Of a stretch of DNA of 64,000 bases, positions 47,700 through 59,421 are shown one piece after another (position 1 is the stretch's first letter; each line of letters begins with the position of its first letter). The position numbers and the translations under genes were made by a program. The notes below the pieces were generated by a model. The model worked only from the letters and a program-made list of their open reading frames with translations, searched no databases and was not told the DNA's origin. The DNA is from Pseudopyrenochaeta lycopersici (taxonomy: Eukaryota; Ascomycota; Dothideomycetes; Pleosporales; Pseudopyrenochaetaceae). Location of the stretch: positions 186,001 to 250,000 of the forward strand of contig NHZP01000032.1 of NCBI GenBank assembly GCA_003313425.1, in the 5' to 3' direction.

Positions 47700-48080
47700 C
47701 TACCTACTGTACTCAAAGTTACCATCGTTATTGCCAATGCGCTCACCAAGATTGATGTCGCGAGTCTCGCCATTGCCCTCACCATCGAAGAGAGTTGCGC
47801 GGAGGACAGGGACCTCGCCATCGCCCTCGATGCTGAACTCAATATTCTCGGCTGAGTTTGCGAAGCCCTCACCGTCCCAGACAAAGTGACCTTGGGTCTG
47901 TCAGTACACGTGTGACAACTTTCAAGGGTTTTCCAGTGAGACAGTACCATTGTCATTGCCAATGTGGTTGTTGAGGTCAATCTCAGAGTCGTTCCACTCT
48001 CCGTCTGCCCTCTGAAGGCGAGCCCTCAGGACGTGACCATCGTCGATGCGGATGTCCTCGGCAGAATGATGGAAAGTCAT
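47700..48080 (-). CDS. Cyanovirin-N homologue (CVNH) lectin-like protein
   Basis: Small two-repeat CVNH protein; family members bind mannose-rich glycans in vitro. Exons on the minus strand: 47948-48080 and 47700-47890, with a 57-nt intron (47891-47947, donor GTACTG, acceptor CCCAAG, phase 1). Total 107 aa, the family norm. Repeat 1 contains DGHVLRARLQRADGEWNDSE and IDLNNHIGNDNG; repeat 2 contains VPVLRATLFDGEGNGET and INLGERIGNNDGNFEY. The parallel spacing of these two halves shows the internal duplication. The usual disulfide cysteines of cyanovirin-N are absent. There is no signal peptide, as in most fungal single-domain CVNH proteins, so it is probably cytosolic. Its role in the fungus is unknown. 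Confidence 0.9.
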
Positions 48081-50206
48081 CTTGCAGTAGTATCCAATTG
48101 TGTGTAAGTCGAGTTGGGATTTGGGAAGATATGAGAATGCCGGAGTTGATGGAAGAAATTCAATCTGCGTGCAGGTACGGGAGCTGCAGCCTTTATGGGT
48201 GAAGTCCAAGTCGGTAGTAACGCGAACGAACGGGCAAGAGCCAAGTGGGGTAAAGTTCGAGACCCCTCATAAACAAACAGTATCACGTATACCATCATAG
48301 GGCCCACTTGGCTATTCGTCATGATAGTAAGGGAAGCTCACCTCGGTGCCACGCATTCCGCCACATCTCAGTGGCTGCTGTGGGACTTTGTAGCACCATG
48401 TGCCGAGTTCCGGCTTGAGGGTCGTACTTCTTCTCTCAGCCTCTTCAAAAAGAGAAGGATTAAACGATGCACAGTTGCACGATGCCTAGAGGAAGGGTTG
48501 CAAAGAACGCCAAGTCCAGCTCTTGCATACACAGCCATGCGCAAGCCCAGGTTTGCGCCGCGTGGCGGTGTGTGAGAGGCGTTAGAGAGAGTGGCGTGAT
48601 CTCAGCGTGCATCATGAGTGGGCCTTGTGCGTGGTTTGCATTCTTCTGCCCTGCACGTGTGTCATGTGTGGCTGCTGAAGTGGATCGCTGAGTGATTACG
48701 CTGCTGCGGGGTCATCTTTCGCGAAATGAGGGCATTCCGGCTAGGTATCGAGCATGCAGCCCTAGATGTAGTTAAAATTTGATATCTTAGACAGGAAAAA
48801 ACCCAAGAGGCAGACAGTAAGGTATAAGTCAGTGTCTTCTGTCGGGACAATTAGAAGATTCAAACATCCGGGGGATGAAATTTAAGTGGGACACGCTAAT
48901 TGGGCACGGGCCGGACCTTCTGAACCCCAATCTAGATCTGGACCCTTTATCTTTAGTCGTGCAAAGTATACCCTGAAGCGTCAGACGAATGTGGGGCAGG
49001 CGTAGGGTTTCGGCTCAGTAGTTTCTCATAGTGTTTGATCCCGCCAACGCCCAAAGCCCCCGATCCCGTGCTCTGAGTCAGCGATGTTCCGCTTGTAAAG
49101 TTATCTCCAACCTTAAGGAGACAATCAGTTTTGCCAGACGTGACATGAACAAACTCCATTACAGAACAATTCAATTAGATTTGCTTCGATCACGGTTATG
49201 AGCAATCTCTTAGAGAACATTGGATGCCATCGGCATTGCATCAACCGTGTAATGTCCTTAGTGGCTGCATGCTGGATATCAGGAACGCCTTGATGAAATG
49301 CAATTTTAGTCGCACGAATACAGCAATCTAGCCGAGAGATCCTTAACATGCGATATCATGGGCTGTTCGGAGCTTTTCAAGTAGGTGACATGATCCTCTT
49401 CTTATTGTCAATTTCTCGCCTTACAAATGTGTACTAAATACTGTAATGTTTGAATTCAATTTACGAAAAGATCGAAAGCAGCATAGTACAGCTTAACCTT
49501 CTATACCACTATGATTCTCACATAGAATATGCATTCGTTCTTTTGTCTCAATCTGGTGCACCAGTCAATTTTCTACGAGGAATATGCTCGACAATTGCAG
49601 AAGAAGGGGATTGACGACTTTAAGTGAGTATTTCAATGCTTGAGTATGAACAAACTTTTGCGACTCTGATTGTGTTATGCTGTCACAAAGATTTATTACT
49701 ATTCAAACACGTTAGAGTAGCGATATATCAGGCTTGAAGTTCGGAAAGAACATGTAATCGTAAATGTCCCCATGCTAACAGAGGAGCATCTGAATTTACT
49801 TAACCAGGTTTTAGCATTACACGTAAAGAGCAACAGCGACGGTACTATACATAATGATGGGGAGATAATTTGGCTGTGTAAGAGGTATTTGTTTTCGCGT
49901 TGTGCTCGACACGAACGCACACAAATTATGACGGCACAGTTCATGGAGTGAAGGAGAAAGACACGACATGTAAAACCACGACAGAGCAAACGCAAACACG
50001 ACGCTAAAATTTCTACGTTACACCAACATTTGACGCGTCCCGGGTACTGGCAGCTATTGATATTGTCACTTAAGTACAAATACGCGAATCCGATGAGAAC
50101 TCAGACGAACTCACGAGCTTTGAGATTCTAGTAAGATAATAACCCCCTCCACGAACACGAGATCAGCACACATTGTACAAGACTAATTCCGTTCGAAGCT
50201 GACACC
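48081..50206. other. Intergenic stretch
   Basis: About 2.1 kb. A short ATG frame near 49530-49624 (ending FYEEYARQLQKKGIDDFK before a GTGAGT) looks exon-like, but no partner exon is found. Nothing else is recognised. Confidence 0.4.
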
Positions 50207-51186
50207 ATGGCTACGGCGGTAGAAAACCTTGCGCAGCTTCGCGCTGAACTGGGCGAGCAAGCTTCCCTCCTTCAATACGCGCCTCTTAGTAAACTAGCAA
50301 CAGCGCCGCTCGCTGATCCAGATGCCGTTTCTTTCAAACTTCTTTTCGGATACATAAGAGAAAAGGATAGCAATAAGAAGCGGAAAGTGTGGGTGCACCT
50401 CTATCCCCCGACCAGTATCGCAGGCCGACCCGAGATACAATTCCACTCTCACGATTCCGGAGATGAATACCACGCAAAGTATGATGTAGATACTATCAAC
50501 AAAAACATTTCAGGGTGTGCAGCCGCATTCAGGCTGCCAAATAGGTGGTCGAGATCCAAAGCCGTCGCCCTTGCCAAATACTACTTTCTGGAGAAACTAG
50601 TTGAGGCACAAGCCAGTGGTGACGAGGGTGATGTACCAACTGTTGGTGTAATCGTCTGTAAGTCTTTCAAAGAAGACCTCAAGGCGGTATGCCGCGATTT
50701 CGAAGAAGAAGCGAGAAGAACATCAGCCAGAGCTGTGGACCAAAGCGAGGAATCTGATCTCAGTGACCTCCCGCTCAGTCTGTCGGAAAGTCAAGATAGC
50801 TCTATCCTTAACGACATCACCCAGAAGTCGGAAGGAGTGAGGTCTTTAGCACGAGGCGATGGAATCCCCCGCATTGCCGTGAGTCACAGAAACATGAACA
50901 ATAGTTCCCCATCTGACGTAAACAGGACACTACCGCCGCACCTAATAGTATTATGGATGCTCTCGCAGCTCTTGACGAAGAAGAAGAAGAAAGGATTATC
51001 ATCAGTTTCGGTGACATAGACGGCCAGATTAAGGCATTACAGGCGAAAAAAGAGGACATGGAAGAGCAGCAGAAAGAAATCGATAATCGTAGGGAAGACA
51101 TCCTTGCCGGCATGACCCGATCGGCGGTATACAAATTAGTACGCAGGGATAACGACACGCGAGCCGCGAAGCGACGGAAGCACTAA
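50207..51186 (+). CDS. Conserved-looking protein of unknown function with C-terminal coiled coil
   Basis: I do not recognise the family. Exons 50207-50878 and 50926-51186 with a 47-nt intron (50879-50925, donor GTGAGT, acceptor AAACAG, phase 0); 310 aa. Start ATG has an ACACCATGG context. Residues 1-150 look globular (LLFGYIREKD, RKVWVHLYPP, RWSRSKAVALAKYYF). Residues 170-230 are acidic and Ser-rich (ESDLSDLPLSLSES). The C-terminal 75 residues are a charged helix (DEEEEERIIISFGDIDGQIKA, EEQQKEIDNRREDI) likely to form a coiled coil, ending in a basic RAAKRRKH that could be a nuclear signal. The clean intron that restores the frame supports a real gene. Confidence 0.7.
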
Positions 51187-51552
51187 TGCTAGTACATCGA
51201 TAAAACGAACATAATCTTGTATGAATGCTAGGAGGAATTCAACTTTTGCACGGTTGGAGTGTCATGACAGAACTTTGCCAAAAGAGAAGCGGAGCCTGAG
51301 AAATCACAATGTACAAAGACGGTCATCCTAAGCGTCGCTTTCACACGATTTACTCGTTGGAGTCAAGTGGGCGGACAAAGAAGGGAAGATATGAATAATA
51401 TGGATGGGCTTAGAGTGTGTACTTCCACTGTACTTCCTCGACCTGAAACTATCATTGTAGTCCTAGCTGGTCTGAAATTTAGGTCAATATGCGTCACTCT
51501 TCGCGATGTTGATTGTCTATATTCCCCGCAACTTCTGACTCCACTGTATATT
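51187..51552. other. Short intergenic stretch
   Basis: About 370 bp between converging genes. Nothing is recognised. Confidence 0.5.
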
Positions 51553-53114
51553 TCATGCCACTGATTCAGCACGAATCTCCGCATTTAGCTTATCGTCTTT
51601 TTCCATGGCCGCTGCAGCTGCAGCCGGGTCGGTAAGGGCGTGCGGTACAAGCTGGTCACCGAACAATTCGTCCATTTGTTCCAACGTGCGGCCTTTCGTC
51701 TCAGGGAAGAAAAACCAATAGCAGACAAATGCAATGACGTTGAACACGAAGAAGACATAGAAGTACTTGAACTCAATCGAGCTCAGCGCTTGGGGCGAAA
51801 ATTGCGCGAAGATGAGGTTCACGGCCCAGTTCGTGAAAGTAGTAATGGCGTTGCCCAGCGCTCTTACCTCAACGGGGAAGATTTCAGCTGGGTAGACCCA
51901 TGAAATAATGCCAAGGGGGGTGTAGAAAAGCGAAAAGAGAAAGTTCATGGCAACCATGCTGCGCAGCTGAGCGCCGTTGTTGGGGTCGAAGTATTGGCCT
52001 TGAACTGCGTTGACAAGAAGGGCAACGGCGAGTCCAGCAGCAGAGACCAAAAGAGGCTTGATACGACCGACTCGATCAAGTAGAGCGAGGCCAATGGTAC
52101 ACCAGACAATGGACAACGCGCCGCTGATACCAATAATCATGAGCGACTCACGGGTCGATATGCCAAGGATCTCGTAGATACGAGGGCCGTAGTAGTTGAT
52201 CACGTTGATACCGGACAACGGGCCGAAAGCCTGAACACCACAGCCCAGAAGGAGACGCTTGCGCCATGACGACTTCGTGATGATGGATGTCCAGCTAATG
52301 TTGCCGAGAGCGCGATCAGCGGCGATGACGTCACGAATCTCGCGGAACTCAAGATCGATTGTCTCGGCATCGATACCTTTTCGCAGTTTCTCTAGCGAGG
52401 CCATGGCTTCCTCATGGCGGTCTTTCTCCATAAGCCAGCGCGGAGACTCTTGCAAGAAGAAAATGCCACCGATGAGAATGAGGCCAGGCACGTTCTGGAA
52501 AGCAAGCGGAAATCGCCCTGCTTTATGTCAGCGTTGAAGCTAGGGAATTAAGCCGTCGACTAACAGGAGAACTGTGTGCTATTGAATGAGCATCCATAGC
52601 CTAGCCACTGAGCGACCAGGAATCCCCAACTCAACATCCACTGCAAAAGTCCAGAGAGAATACCTCGATACCTTGCCTCTGAGAGCTCACCAGCGTACAT
52701 GGGAATTGTCGAAGTCAGTTGACCGACGGCGACTCCTCCGATGAAACGGCCAATGATTAGCATAGCCATGTTCGTAGCACCTGCCTGGAGCGAGCTACCA
52801 AGCACGGAAACCAATGCGCCCACGAAGACGGTCCACCGTCGACCTAGCAAGTCCGCAAACAACATGTTGAAGATGGTACCAGCAATTGCACCGCCCTGGA
52901 AAGCAGACACAATGCCGCCCGTGATGGTATCGGAAGGGTCATTGAAGTACTCTTTGAAGGTGGGAAGGGCAATAGTAGAAGTGATGATACCAGAATCATA
53001 TCCAAAAAGAAAGCCGCCTGTTGCGAGAAACACAGCGGAGAAGACAGTAATTGCGAGACCCATATTTTCTCTTTGGCCTGGAAACGTGAGGTTAGACCTC
53101 CAAATAGCAGACAT
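51553..53114 (-). CDS. MFS hexose-type sugar transporter
   Basis: Sugar:proton symporter, plasma membrane, 12 segments. Exons on the minus strand: 52565-53114 and 51553-52517, with a 47-nt intron (52518-52564, donor GTTAGT, acceptor AAGCAG, phase 1) that splits the Trp codon after QFS. Total 504 aa. Markers: GGFLFGYDSGIITS in segment 1, LLGRRWT after segment 2, GRFIGGVAVG, QESPRWLMEKDR, GINVINYYGPRI in segment 7 and PETKGRTLEQMDELFG at the end. Start taken at ATG 53114; ATG 53060, at MGLAITVF, is an alternative. It is divergent from a GH78 alpha-L-rhamnosidase with 719 bp between starts, which suggests transport of rhamnose or a rhamnoside. That link is inference. Confidence 0.92.
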
Positions 53115-53833
53115 TACACTGGATTAAGTATGCACAGTGATAATCGTAGTCAGAGTCCAGAAGTTTACCCCGGACATCATCACGCCGAGATCAATACACC
53201 TGAACGAATACGCGCAAATAGTATCCTGGCCAAGTTTTATGGGACCCCGATTCAAGGCGCTCGTTGGGCTCTCCACAATCGATCTGGCAGTTCCTGTGTT
53301 ACGCGTCCTCATTTGCTGTGTTGAAATGCCGGCCTCCAATGTCGACCAGGCTTGGCTCCCCACACTAGGGGTAGGATTGACCTCGGAGCCTAATCATGTT
53401 CCGCTGAGCAGCAATTTCAACCAGGCACTGTGCAACATCGTCGGCAAGAGAGTCGAATCGGGCGTACTATACCTGATCAGGTTAGCGCCAGCTTCAAGAT
53501 CGTCCCCATCAAACATCCGGCTGAGATCATCGGGAACGCTTGACGGGCATGATTCATGCAGTAGTTGCCAAGCGGGCTCAGGGTTTCGAACGCTCGTTTG
53601 CAGTGATTGGATACATGCAGGCTCAACCGTACGACATTCGCGATAACTCTGCCCGAGGACTGCAGCGATTTGATAAACCATTGCGAACACGATTGCCGGA
53701 ACAACTCATAACCGAATGGGACGGTATGCAAACAAGCGAAGTCTTTCCATGCATCTCACGTTTTCTGGCATAGTTGCTTACACCAGGAGCCCATGATAAG
53801 GGTAACGGTACTCTATGCACTTTGCACCCCACC
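53115..53833. promoter_or_regulatory. Shared divergent promoter region of transporter and GH78
   Basis: 719 bp between two divergent start codons. I see no clear TATA or known operator. An open minus-strand frame at 53394-53690 has no domain evidence. Confidence 0.45.
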
Positions 53834-56602
53834 ATGGCTTTCACTATCACACGCTGCGGTATCCATGCCTTCCACGAAGTCCTCGGTATCGACACAGACA
53901 AGATCCGCCTCTTTTGGGTTCTGCACTCTGAGCAAGAAGAGAGCAAACAAACGGCATACCGTATCCAAGTGTCGACATCAAAGACCTTTGAAGAGCTCTT
54001 ATGGGACTCGGACAGAGTAAACGGCAGCCAACAGCGAAATATCACTTGCGCTCCAGAAGGGGGATTTCTCTCAGCCTCTTTCCACTACTGGCGAGTGACA
54101 GTGTGGGACCAAAATGGCCGTCCTACAACCAGTGATGTCAATGAATTCTTCACGGCCTATCCAAGAGCCTCTAATCTGTTGCCACCGTACAGTATGAACC
54201 AGACATACATGCCGCACACCAGCCTCATCTTTCGCACCTGGTTTGAAGACGAGCCCAATCGATGGAAGGGGGTATGGATTGGCGACAGTGGCGACAAGCC
54301 ATTCTACGTGCGCAAAGCCATTCATCTTGACAAAAAGCCGTCACGCGCTATTGTCTTCGCGTCAGGACTTGGTCACTTCAATTTTACTTGCAATGGCGAC
54401 CCGTCAGCTACGAATGGACATGTCCTGGACCCGGGTTGGACAAACTATCATCGCACTGTCCAATTCGTCGCATACGATGTGTCAGGTATACTGAAAGAGG
54501 GGGAGAATGTGCTCGGTGCGCACGTTGGAAATGGTTTCTACGCTGGAGATCAGGGTGAGGACCGATTCTTCTGGCCGTGCTATGAAGATAATACGTATGT
54601 TCGCTATGGCAATGAGCTTTGTTTCTTTGCTGAGCTGCATCTCTTCCACGACGATGGCAGCCGAGAGACCATTACCACGGGTCCTGACTGGAAAGTACGG
54701 AAGAGTGCAACAACGCTGGCGAATATATGTTCCTCTGAGACTAAAGACCTCCGTACCTACCCCTTCGGCTGGGACGCACCAGGCTTCCAGGAAGATGGGA
54801 AATGGACGAACGCCACACCTGTTACAGGACCAAGAGGAAAGTTTAAGTACCAGAGTCAACCGCCTGTTGTGCTACATGAGACATACAAACCACAGTCCCA
54901 GAAGACCCTAGAGCCTGGTATCATTAGTTACGACTTTGGCCAGAACATGACAACCATGATCAAGATTCAGGTCAGCGGACCAGCTGGTTCGGAAATTATC
55001 ATCCGTTTCTCTGAAACCATCGGCGAAGATGGAAAAGTCTTAATGCCTGACCCGCTCTTCAAGGCATTCGAAACCGATGTCTTCTGCAAGTTGACGCTTG
55101 CTGGCACGGGCATCGAGACGTGGGAGCCCGATTTCTGTTTTACTAGCGCACGATACATTCAGGTCGAAGGAGTGTCGCTTGAAGCTGGTCACAGCCTACC
55201 AGTCGTGCATTCACTAGTTAGCAGGCATGTTTCGTCAGCAGCACGTCAACTTGGGTTTGTCAAGACAGACAAGGAGGATGTCAACGCGTTAATCAATATG
55301 TGCTATTGGTCTTTTGTTAGCAACTTATTCAGCTACCATACCGACTGCCCGCAAATCGAGAAGTTTGGCTGGCTCGAAGTAACGCACCTACTTGCGCCAG
55401 CCACACAATACATTCGAGACATGGAGTCGCTGTACTCTAAGATTCTAGACGATATCGTCGACGCGCAGGAACCAAATGGCCTGGTACCTACCATGGCGCC
55501 CGAAATCAGATACATGTGTGGTCCTTTGCACGATACCATCACTTGGGGCGGTGCCGCCGCCTTGCTCCCCGAACTCCTGCGCTTCTACTACGACTCGACG
55601 CAAGTCTTTGAGAAGCTTTTCCAGCCGTGTGTACATTACATGGAGTACATCAAGACAAAAGAACGGGAAGGCGGCTTGATTGAGCATGGTCTAGGTGATT
55701 GGGGCAGGGACATTGCATTCGGCAACAACCAGGGTAACATTGAGACGGCTATCTATTACCGCTGCTTACGCAACATCGAGCGCATGGCTAGGGAGCTTGA
55801 GATCCCAGAAGCAGAGCAGAGGTTTAGGGAGTGGGCAGACCGCATATACCGCATGTACAACTCGCAACTCCTCGTTACCGACAAGAAGCTACATCCCTAC
55901 GCCTTTTATACATCCCGTGACCACCCAGGCCAACAAGACCGCAACATGGTCGCGCAGGCATTCGCCCTGCAGTTCAATCTCGTCCCCGCCGAACAAATTC
56001 CCGACGTTCAACGCGCCTTCCTTGAATGCTGCACCGCCTCGCAAAACCGCATCGAATCTGGCGAGATTGGACTAAAATACCTATTCAACACGCTCGCAGA
56101 CCTCGACCGCCCAGACATCGTCCTAGAAATGGCACGACAGGAGGAACACCCATCGTACATGCGGTTCATCCGCCGCGGAGAAACGACGCTGAACGAGTTC
56201 TGGCAGGATGCATGTCGGAGCAAGTGCCATGATATGCTAGGCACAATATATGAATGGGTTTACAACGCAGTACTGGGGCTGAAGCCTGAGACGGAGGCCT
56301 ATAGGACGTGGACCGTCAAGCCACCGCTGAACAGCGAGTTTGGGCGGGTGGAGGGCAGCGTGGAGTCTCCGTATGGAAAGATTTATATTGAGTATGAGAA
56401 GAGGATTGAGAATGGGGGAATTAAGGATGTGACGATGAAGATTAGCGTGCCGACAAGCACGACAGGATTTTTGCTGTTACCAAGGGATGAGAGTGAGGTT
56501 GTTGTTACGAGAGAACAAGAAGGTGGCGGATATGTGGAGACGAGGAAAGGGCGACGAGTCGGGTTGAAACCTGGCCAATATAGATTGGTTCTGAAGCCAT
56601 GA
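53834..56602 (+). CDS. GH78 alpha-L-rhamnosidase, intracellular form
   Basis: Releases terminal alpha-L-rhamnose from glycosides. Single exon, 922 aa, start ATG in ACCATGG. No signal peptide, so probably cytosolic. Domains in order: N-terminal beta-sandwich (AYRIQVSTSKTFEELLWDSD, about 30-110); a second sandwich with the rhamnosidase N domain (KPFYVRKAIHLDKKPSRA, VLDPGWTNYHRTVQFVAYDV, HVGNGFYAGD, about 160-350); concanavalin-like part (ISYDFGQNMTTMIKI); the (alpha/alpha)6 catalytic barrel with the active-site loop HTDCPQIEKFGWLE (about 500), WGGAAALLPELL, GLGDWG and GETTLNEFWQD; and a C-terminal sandwich ending near KPGQYRLVLKP. The acidic residues of the catalytic loop and a late Glu are present. 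Fungal secreted rhamnosidases have signal peptides; this one does not, so uptake of the substrate by the divergent transporter is a natural idea. Confidence 0.94.
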   Translation: MAFTITRCGIHAFHEVLGIDTDKIRLFWVLHSEQEESKQTAYRIQVSTSKTFEELLWDSDRVNGSQQRNITCAPEGGFLSASFHYWRVTVWDQNGRPTTSDVNEFFTAYPRASNLLPPYSMNQTYMPHTSLIFRTWFEDEPNRWKGVWIGDSGDKPFYVRKAIHLDKKPSRAIVFASGLGHFNFTCNGDPSATNGHVLDPGWTNYHRTVQFVAYDVSGILKEGENVLGAHVGNGFYAGDQGEDRFFWPCYEDNTYVRYGNELCFFAELHLFHDDGSRETITTGPDWKVRKSATTLANICSSETKDLRTYPFGWDAPGFQEDGKWTNATPVTGPRGKFKYQSQPPVVLHETYKPQSQKTLEPGIISYDFGQNMTTMIKIQVSGPAGSEIIIRFSETIGEDGKVLMPDPLFKAFETDVFCKLTLAGTGIETWEPDFCFTSARYIQVEGVSLEAGHSLPVVHSLVSRHVSSAARQLGFVKTDKEDVNALINMCYWSFVSNLFSYHTDCPQIEKFGWLEVTHLLAPATQYIRDMESLYSKILDDIVDAQEPNGLVPTMAPEIRYMCGPLHDTITWGGAAALLPELLRFYYDSTQVFEKLFQPCVHYMEYIKTKEREGGLIEHGLGDWGRDIAFGNNQGNIETAIYYRCLRNIERMARELEIPEAEQRFREWADRIYRMYNSQLLVTDKKLHPYAFYTSRDHPGQQDRNMVAQAFALQFNLVPAEQIPDVQRAFLECCTASQNRIESGEIGLKYLFNTLADLDRPDIVLEMARQEEHPSYMRFIRRGETTLNEFWQDACRSKCHDMLGTIYEWVYNAVLGLKPETEAYRTWTVKPPLNSEFGRVEGSVESPYGKIYIEYEKRIENGGIKDVTMKISVPTSTTGFLLLPRDESEVVVTREQEGGGYVETRKGRRVGLKPGQYRLVLKP

Positions 56603-56966
56603 ACAGCAGCTGTTGGGCCCAGATCGCAACCACAATGTATATGTATTTGCAATACCGACTCAGTGCTGTCTAGCCTATCGTTTCTGGTCTGTTCATATGT
56701 CGTAGTCGGGCTTTAAAATCAATTTGTCTCCATTAAGGTCGCCCAGCAACAATCTTCGTAAAACGCCACAATCCATAGATGATACGTCTTCGTCCATCCA
56801 ACAAGCGCGCAAGCAGCAGGGGAAATTGATCAAACACAGGTGAAGCATCATTGCTGTTACGGTATATAATCATGTGTAGCAAACATTCAATTTGCCCAGC
56901 GCCTGATGATATTATACACAGAATCCGTGTAGGATACAATTTATACCAAGTTACTGCGAAGAAGTT
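56603..56966. other. Short intergenic stretch
   Basis: About 360 bp between the converging GH78 and M13 genes. No feature is recognised. Confidence 0.5.
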
Positions 56967-59421
56967 CTACCAAATCTGGCAAGTTGGCTCCTTTACCTTA
57001 CACTGGAAGCTCTCCCTGAATTCACGGCTATTTGCCATCGTTCCTAGAATGCGTGCCCACTTAGGCGCATGAGGATCAGTGTAGATGCGGTTGATTGCGG
57101 TGTCCTTCCGGGTTTTGCCGCACCACCAGTTCGAGTAGCTAACAAAGAATAGCTGATCTTGCGTGAAGTGCTCCAGTCCTGGAAGGTTTTTGTTCGGCTT
57201 CTCCGCGGCGCGGCGCTTCCATGCCTGGAAGGATGCCGAAAGCCCCCCAGCATCCGCGATGTTCTCGCCCAACGTAAGACGACCATTGACGTGAAGAGGC
57301 TTGTCATCTGGCCCAGGCACAGTGAAGTTCCCGTACTGGCTGACGAAGCAATTCGTCTTTTCTTTGAATGCTTCAATGGTGGCTTTGGACCACCAGTCTG
57401 TATAATTACCATTCTGATCGTAGTGTCGGCCAGTGGAATCGAAAGCGTGGCTGAGTTCGTGTCCGGCGACGGAACCGAATGGGCCGTAGGACATGTACGC
57501 AGGAACATTGACGTCGAACACCGGGAACTGCATAATACCAGCTGGAAAGACGATCTCGTTACCAGGTGGGTTGTAGTAGGCGTTGACAGTTGGCACAGTC
57601 ATACCCCACTGCTCGCGGTCTACAGGTTTTCCGAGAGCCGACCATTCATCGTCAACAGCGAACTTGCGCATCTCGAGAGCATTACGGAAAAAAGCGTCAG
57701 AGGAGACATTCACCGACTTATAATACTGGCCGAGCTTGGCTGGATCCATGATATCAGGGCTCTTAGTGGGATACCCGATTTTTTGCACAATGTTATGGAC
57801 CTTCTCGACGGCTTTCTTTGTTGTGTCCTTGTCCATCCATTCCGCGGCGTTAAGCTTCTTGGCGAATTCTGTCTTGATATCAGTAATGATTGTATCGCCA
57901 AACTCCTTTGCCTCAGCTGAGAATGCCTTCTCGACGAAGAAGCGGCTCAGTATCCAACCCAAGCCATTATCGACATGACCAACGCACGTACGCCACCGCT
58001 CGGGAGCGGAGTCGGGGTCCTGCATGGGTCAATTTACTATCATAAAAGTTACGACTAGAAGTATTTACCTTGCCAGCGAGAACATTGACGAAGCGTCTGT
58101 ATGGCTTTACAGCTTCCGCGTCCACATAAGATGAGAAAGACTGTACGGCCTTCCAAAGGAAGTAGCTTTGTAAAACTTCCTTGTCAGTAGCGGCAAGTAT
58201 GACGGAGAGATCTTTCAGATAATCTGGCGTCATGACGATGATGCGTTCGATGTTGGTGTTTGCTGGTGCTTGGCCCGCAAGAAGTGCCTTCAGCTCGATT
58301 TCTGGGGCGATTGCGTCAGCCTCATCAATGAGCATTGGGTTATAGTATTTCTACAATTAGGTCAGTAACGAACACACTAGCGTGAAATGTGATAAGCTCA
58401 CTGTAACATCTTCACGGTCTTCTTCACTTGGTGATGCGGCTGCAAGCTTCTTCTCGAGGTCGATGATACCAGCGAAGGCATCTTTGTTCTGGTCAGGATA
58501 CAAGGCACTGAGGACCTCGACAGCCACATCGCGATATTTCTCAACAAGCTTTTCGTCCTCGTAACGTTCCTTCGAGGGCAGGCCAAAGCTCCAGGGAGCT
58601 GATACAGAGACAACTACAGTATCTGGGTCCGTATCATCTGCGCCAGTACCAGAAGTGACCAGGGCAGCAACTCCAGCCCTGGCAAGAAGAAGGATAGTAT
58701 CTTTGATTGCGTGAGAGTCTGAATTGGCGACAGAATACGTCTTCTTGATTTCATCCAGCACATGCAAAAGTGGCTCGGCTCCCTTGCTTTTGATTTTGTC
58801 TTCATCAAGGCAAGCATCATACGAAGCCTTCATTTTGTCAAAGTTTGCTTCGTCATCAGACTTTGCAGTAGATTGTAGGTGCATTGGTGAAAAGTAAGAA
58901 TGCTGTGACGTTGTCAGCAAAGCCATGTGATTAGGCTACTGATACACACATGGGAGTCTTTTGGATAAGGTGCTTCAAGAATGTGACGAAGCAATAGCTG
59001 AGAGTTCTCGGACATGATAGTTCCGGTGAATGCATCGCCTTGGTCGGCACGAAGATCGTGTCTGTCTCTCCATCCGCCACACACGAGCTCTTCGAAATCA
59101 TCGCATGGGTCAAGCTCCTTGTACGCAGGGGAAAGGTTATAGAGGATCTCTGATGCAGCATGTACGCAAGCTGGGGTCAAGCATAGCTCGGCCTTCTTCT
59201 CAACCTCAATGTCATTGCCAACTGCAGCGGATGTTAGTTGCGATGATTGATATCGATATGTTTGACGAACGTTGAGGAGCACCATAGTATACTAGTCCAG
59301 CTGCCGCAGCAATGGCAAGTACTTTGCCGGCAGCTCGCAGCTTAGAGCAGCGTTGCACGTGCTGGCATCTCTCCGCCCTTGCATGGGTGGCGGGAGCGAT
59401 CAACGGCGCCTTCTCCGACAT
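56967..59421 (-). CDS. M13 (neprilysin-type) zinc metallopeptidase, membrane-anchored
   Basis: Cleaves small peptides at hydrophobic residues; type II membrane protein with the catalytic part outside. Exons on the minus strand: 59271-59421, 58950-59221, 58402-58902, 58069-58350, 56967-58019 (2259 nt, 752 aa). Introns are 49, 47, 51 and 49 nt, all GT-AG. A cytoplasmic tail is followed by one hydrophobic segment (VLAIAAAAGLVYYG, about 35-48). Then comes the M13 N-terminal domain (LCLTPACVHAASEILYNL, DPCDDFEELVCGGW). The M13 catalytic domain has NAYYNPPGNEIVFPAGI, the zinc motif HELSH at about 589-593, and GENIADAGG with the third ligand Glu. The end is the family CxxW motif CQIW. All ligands are present, so it should be active. 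It is divergent from an M24 peptidase. Confidence 0.94.

Noticed and set aside
57159..57920. 253-codon plus-strand open frame over the M13 peptidase
   Set aside because: Antisense shadow of the catalytic domain.
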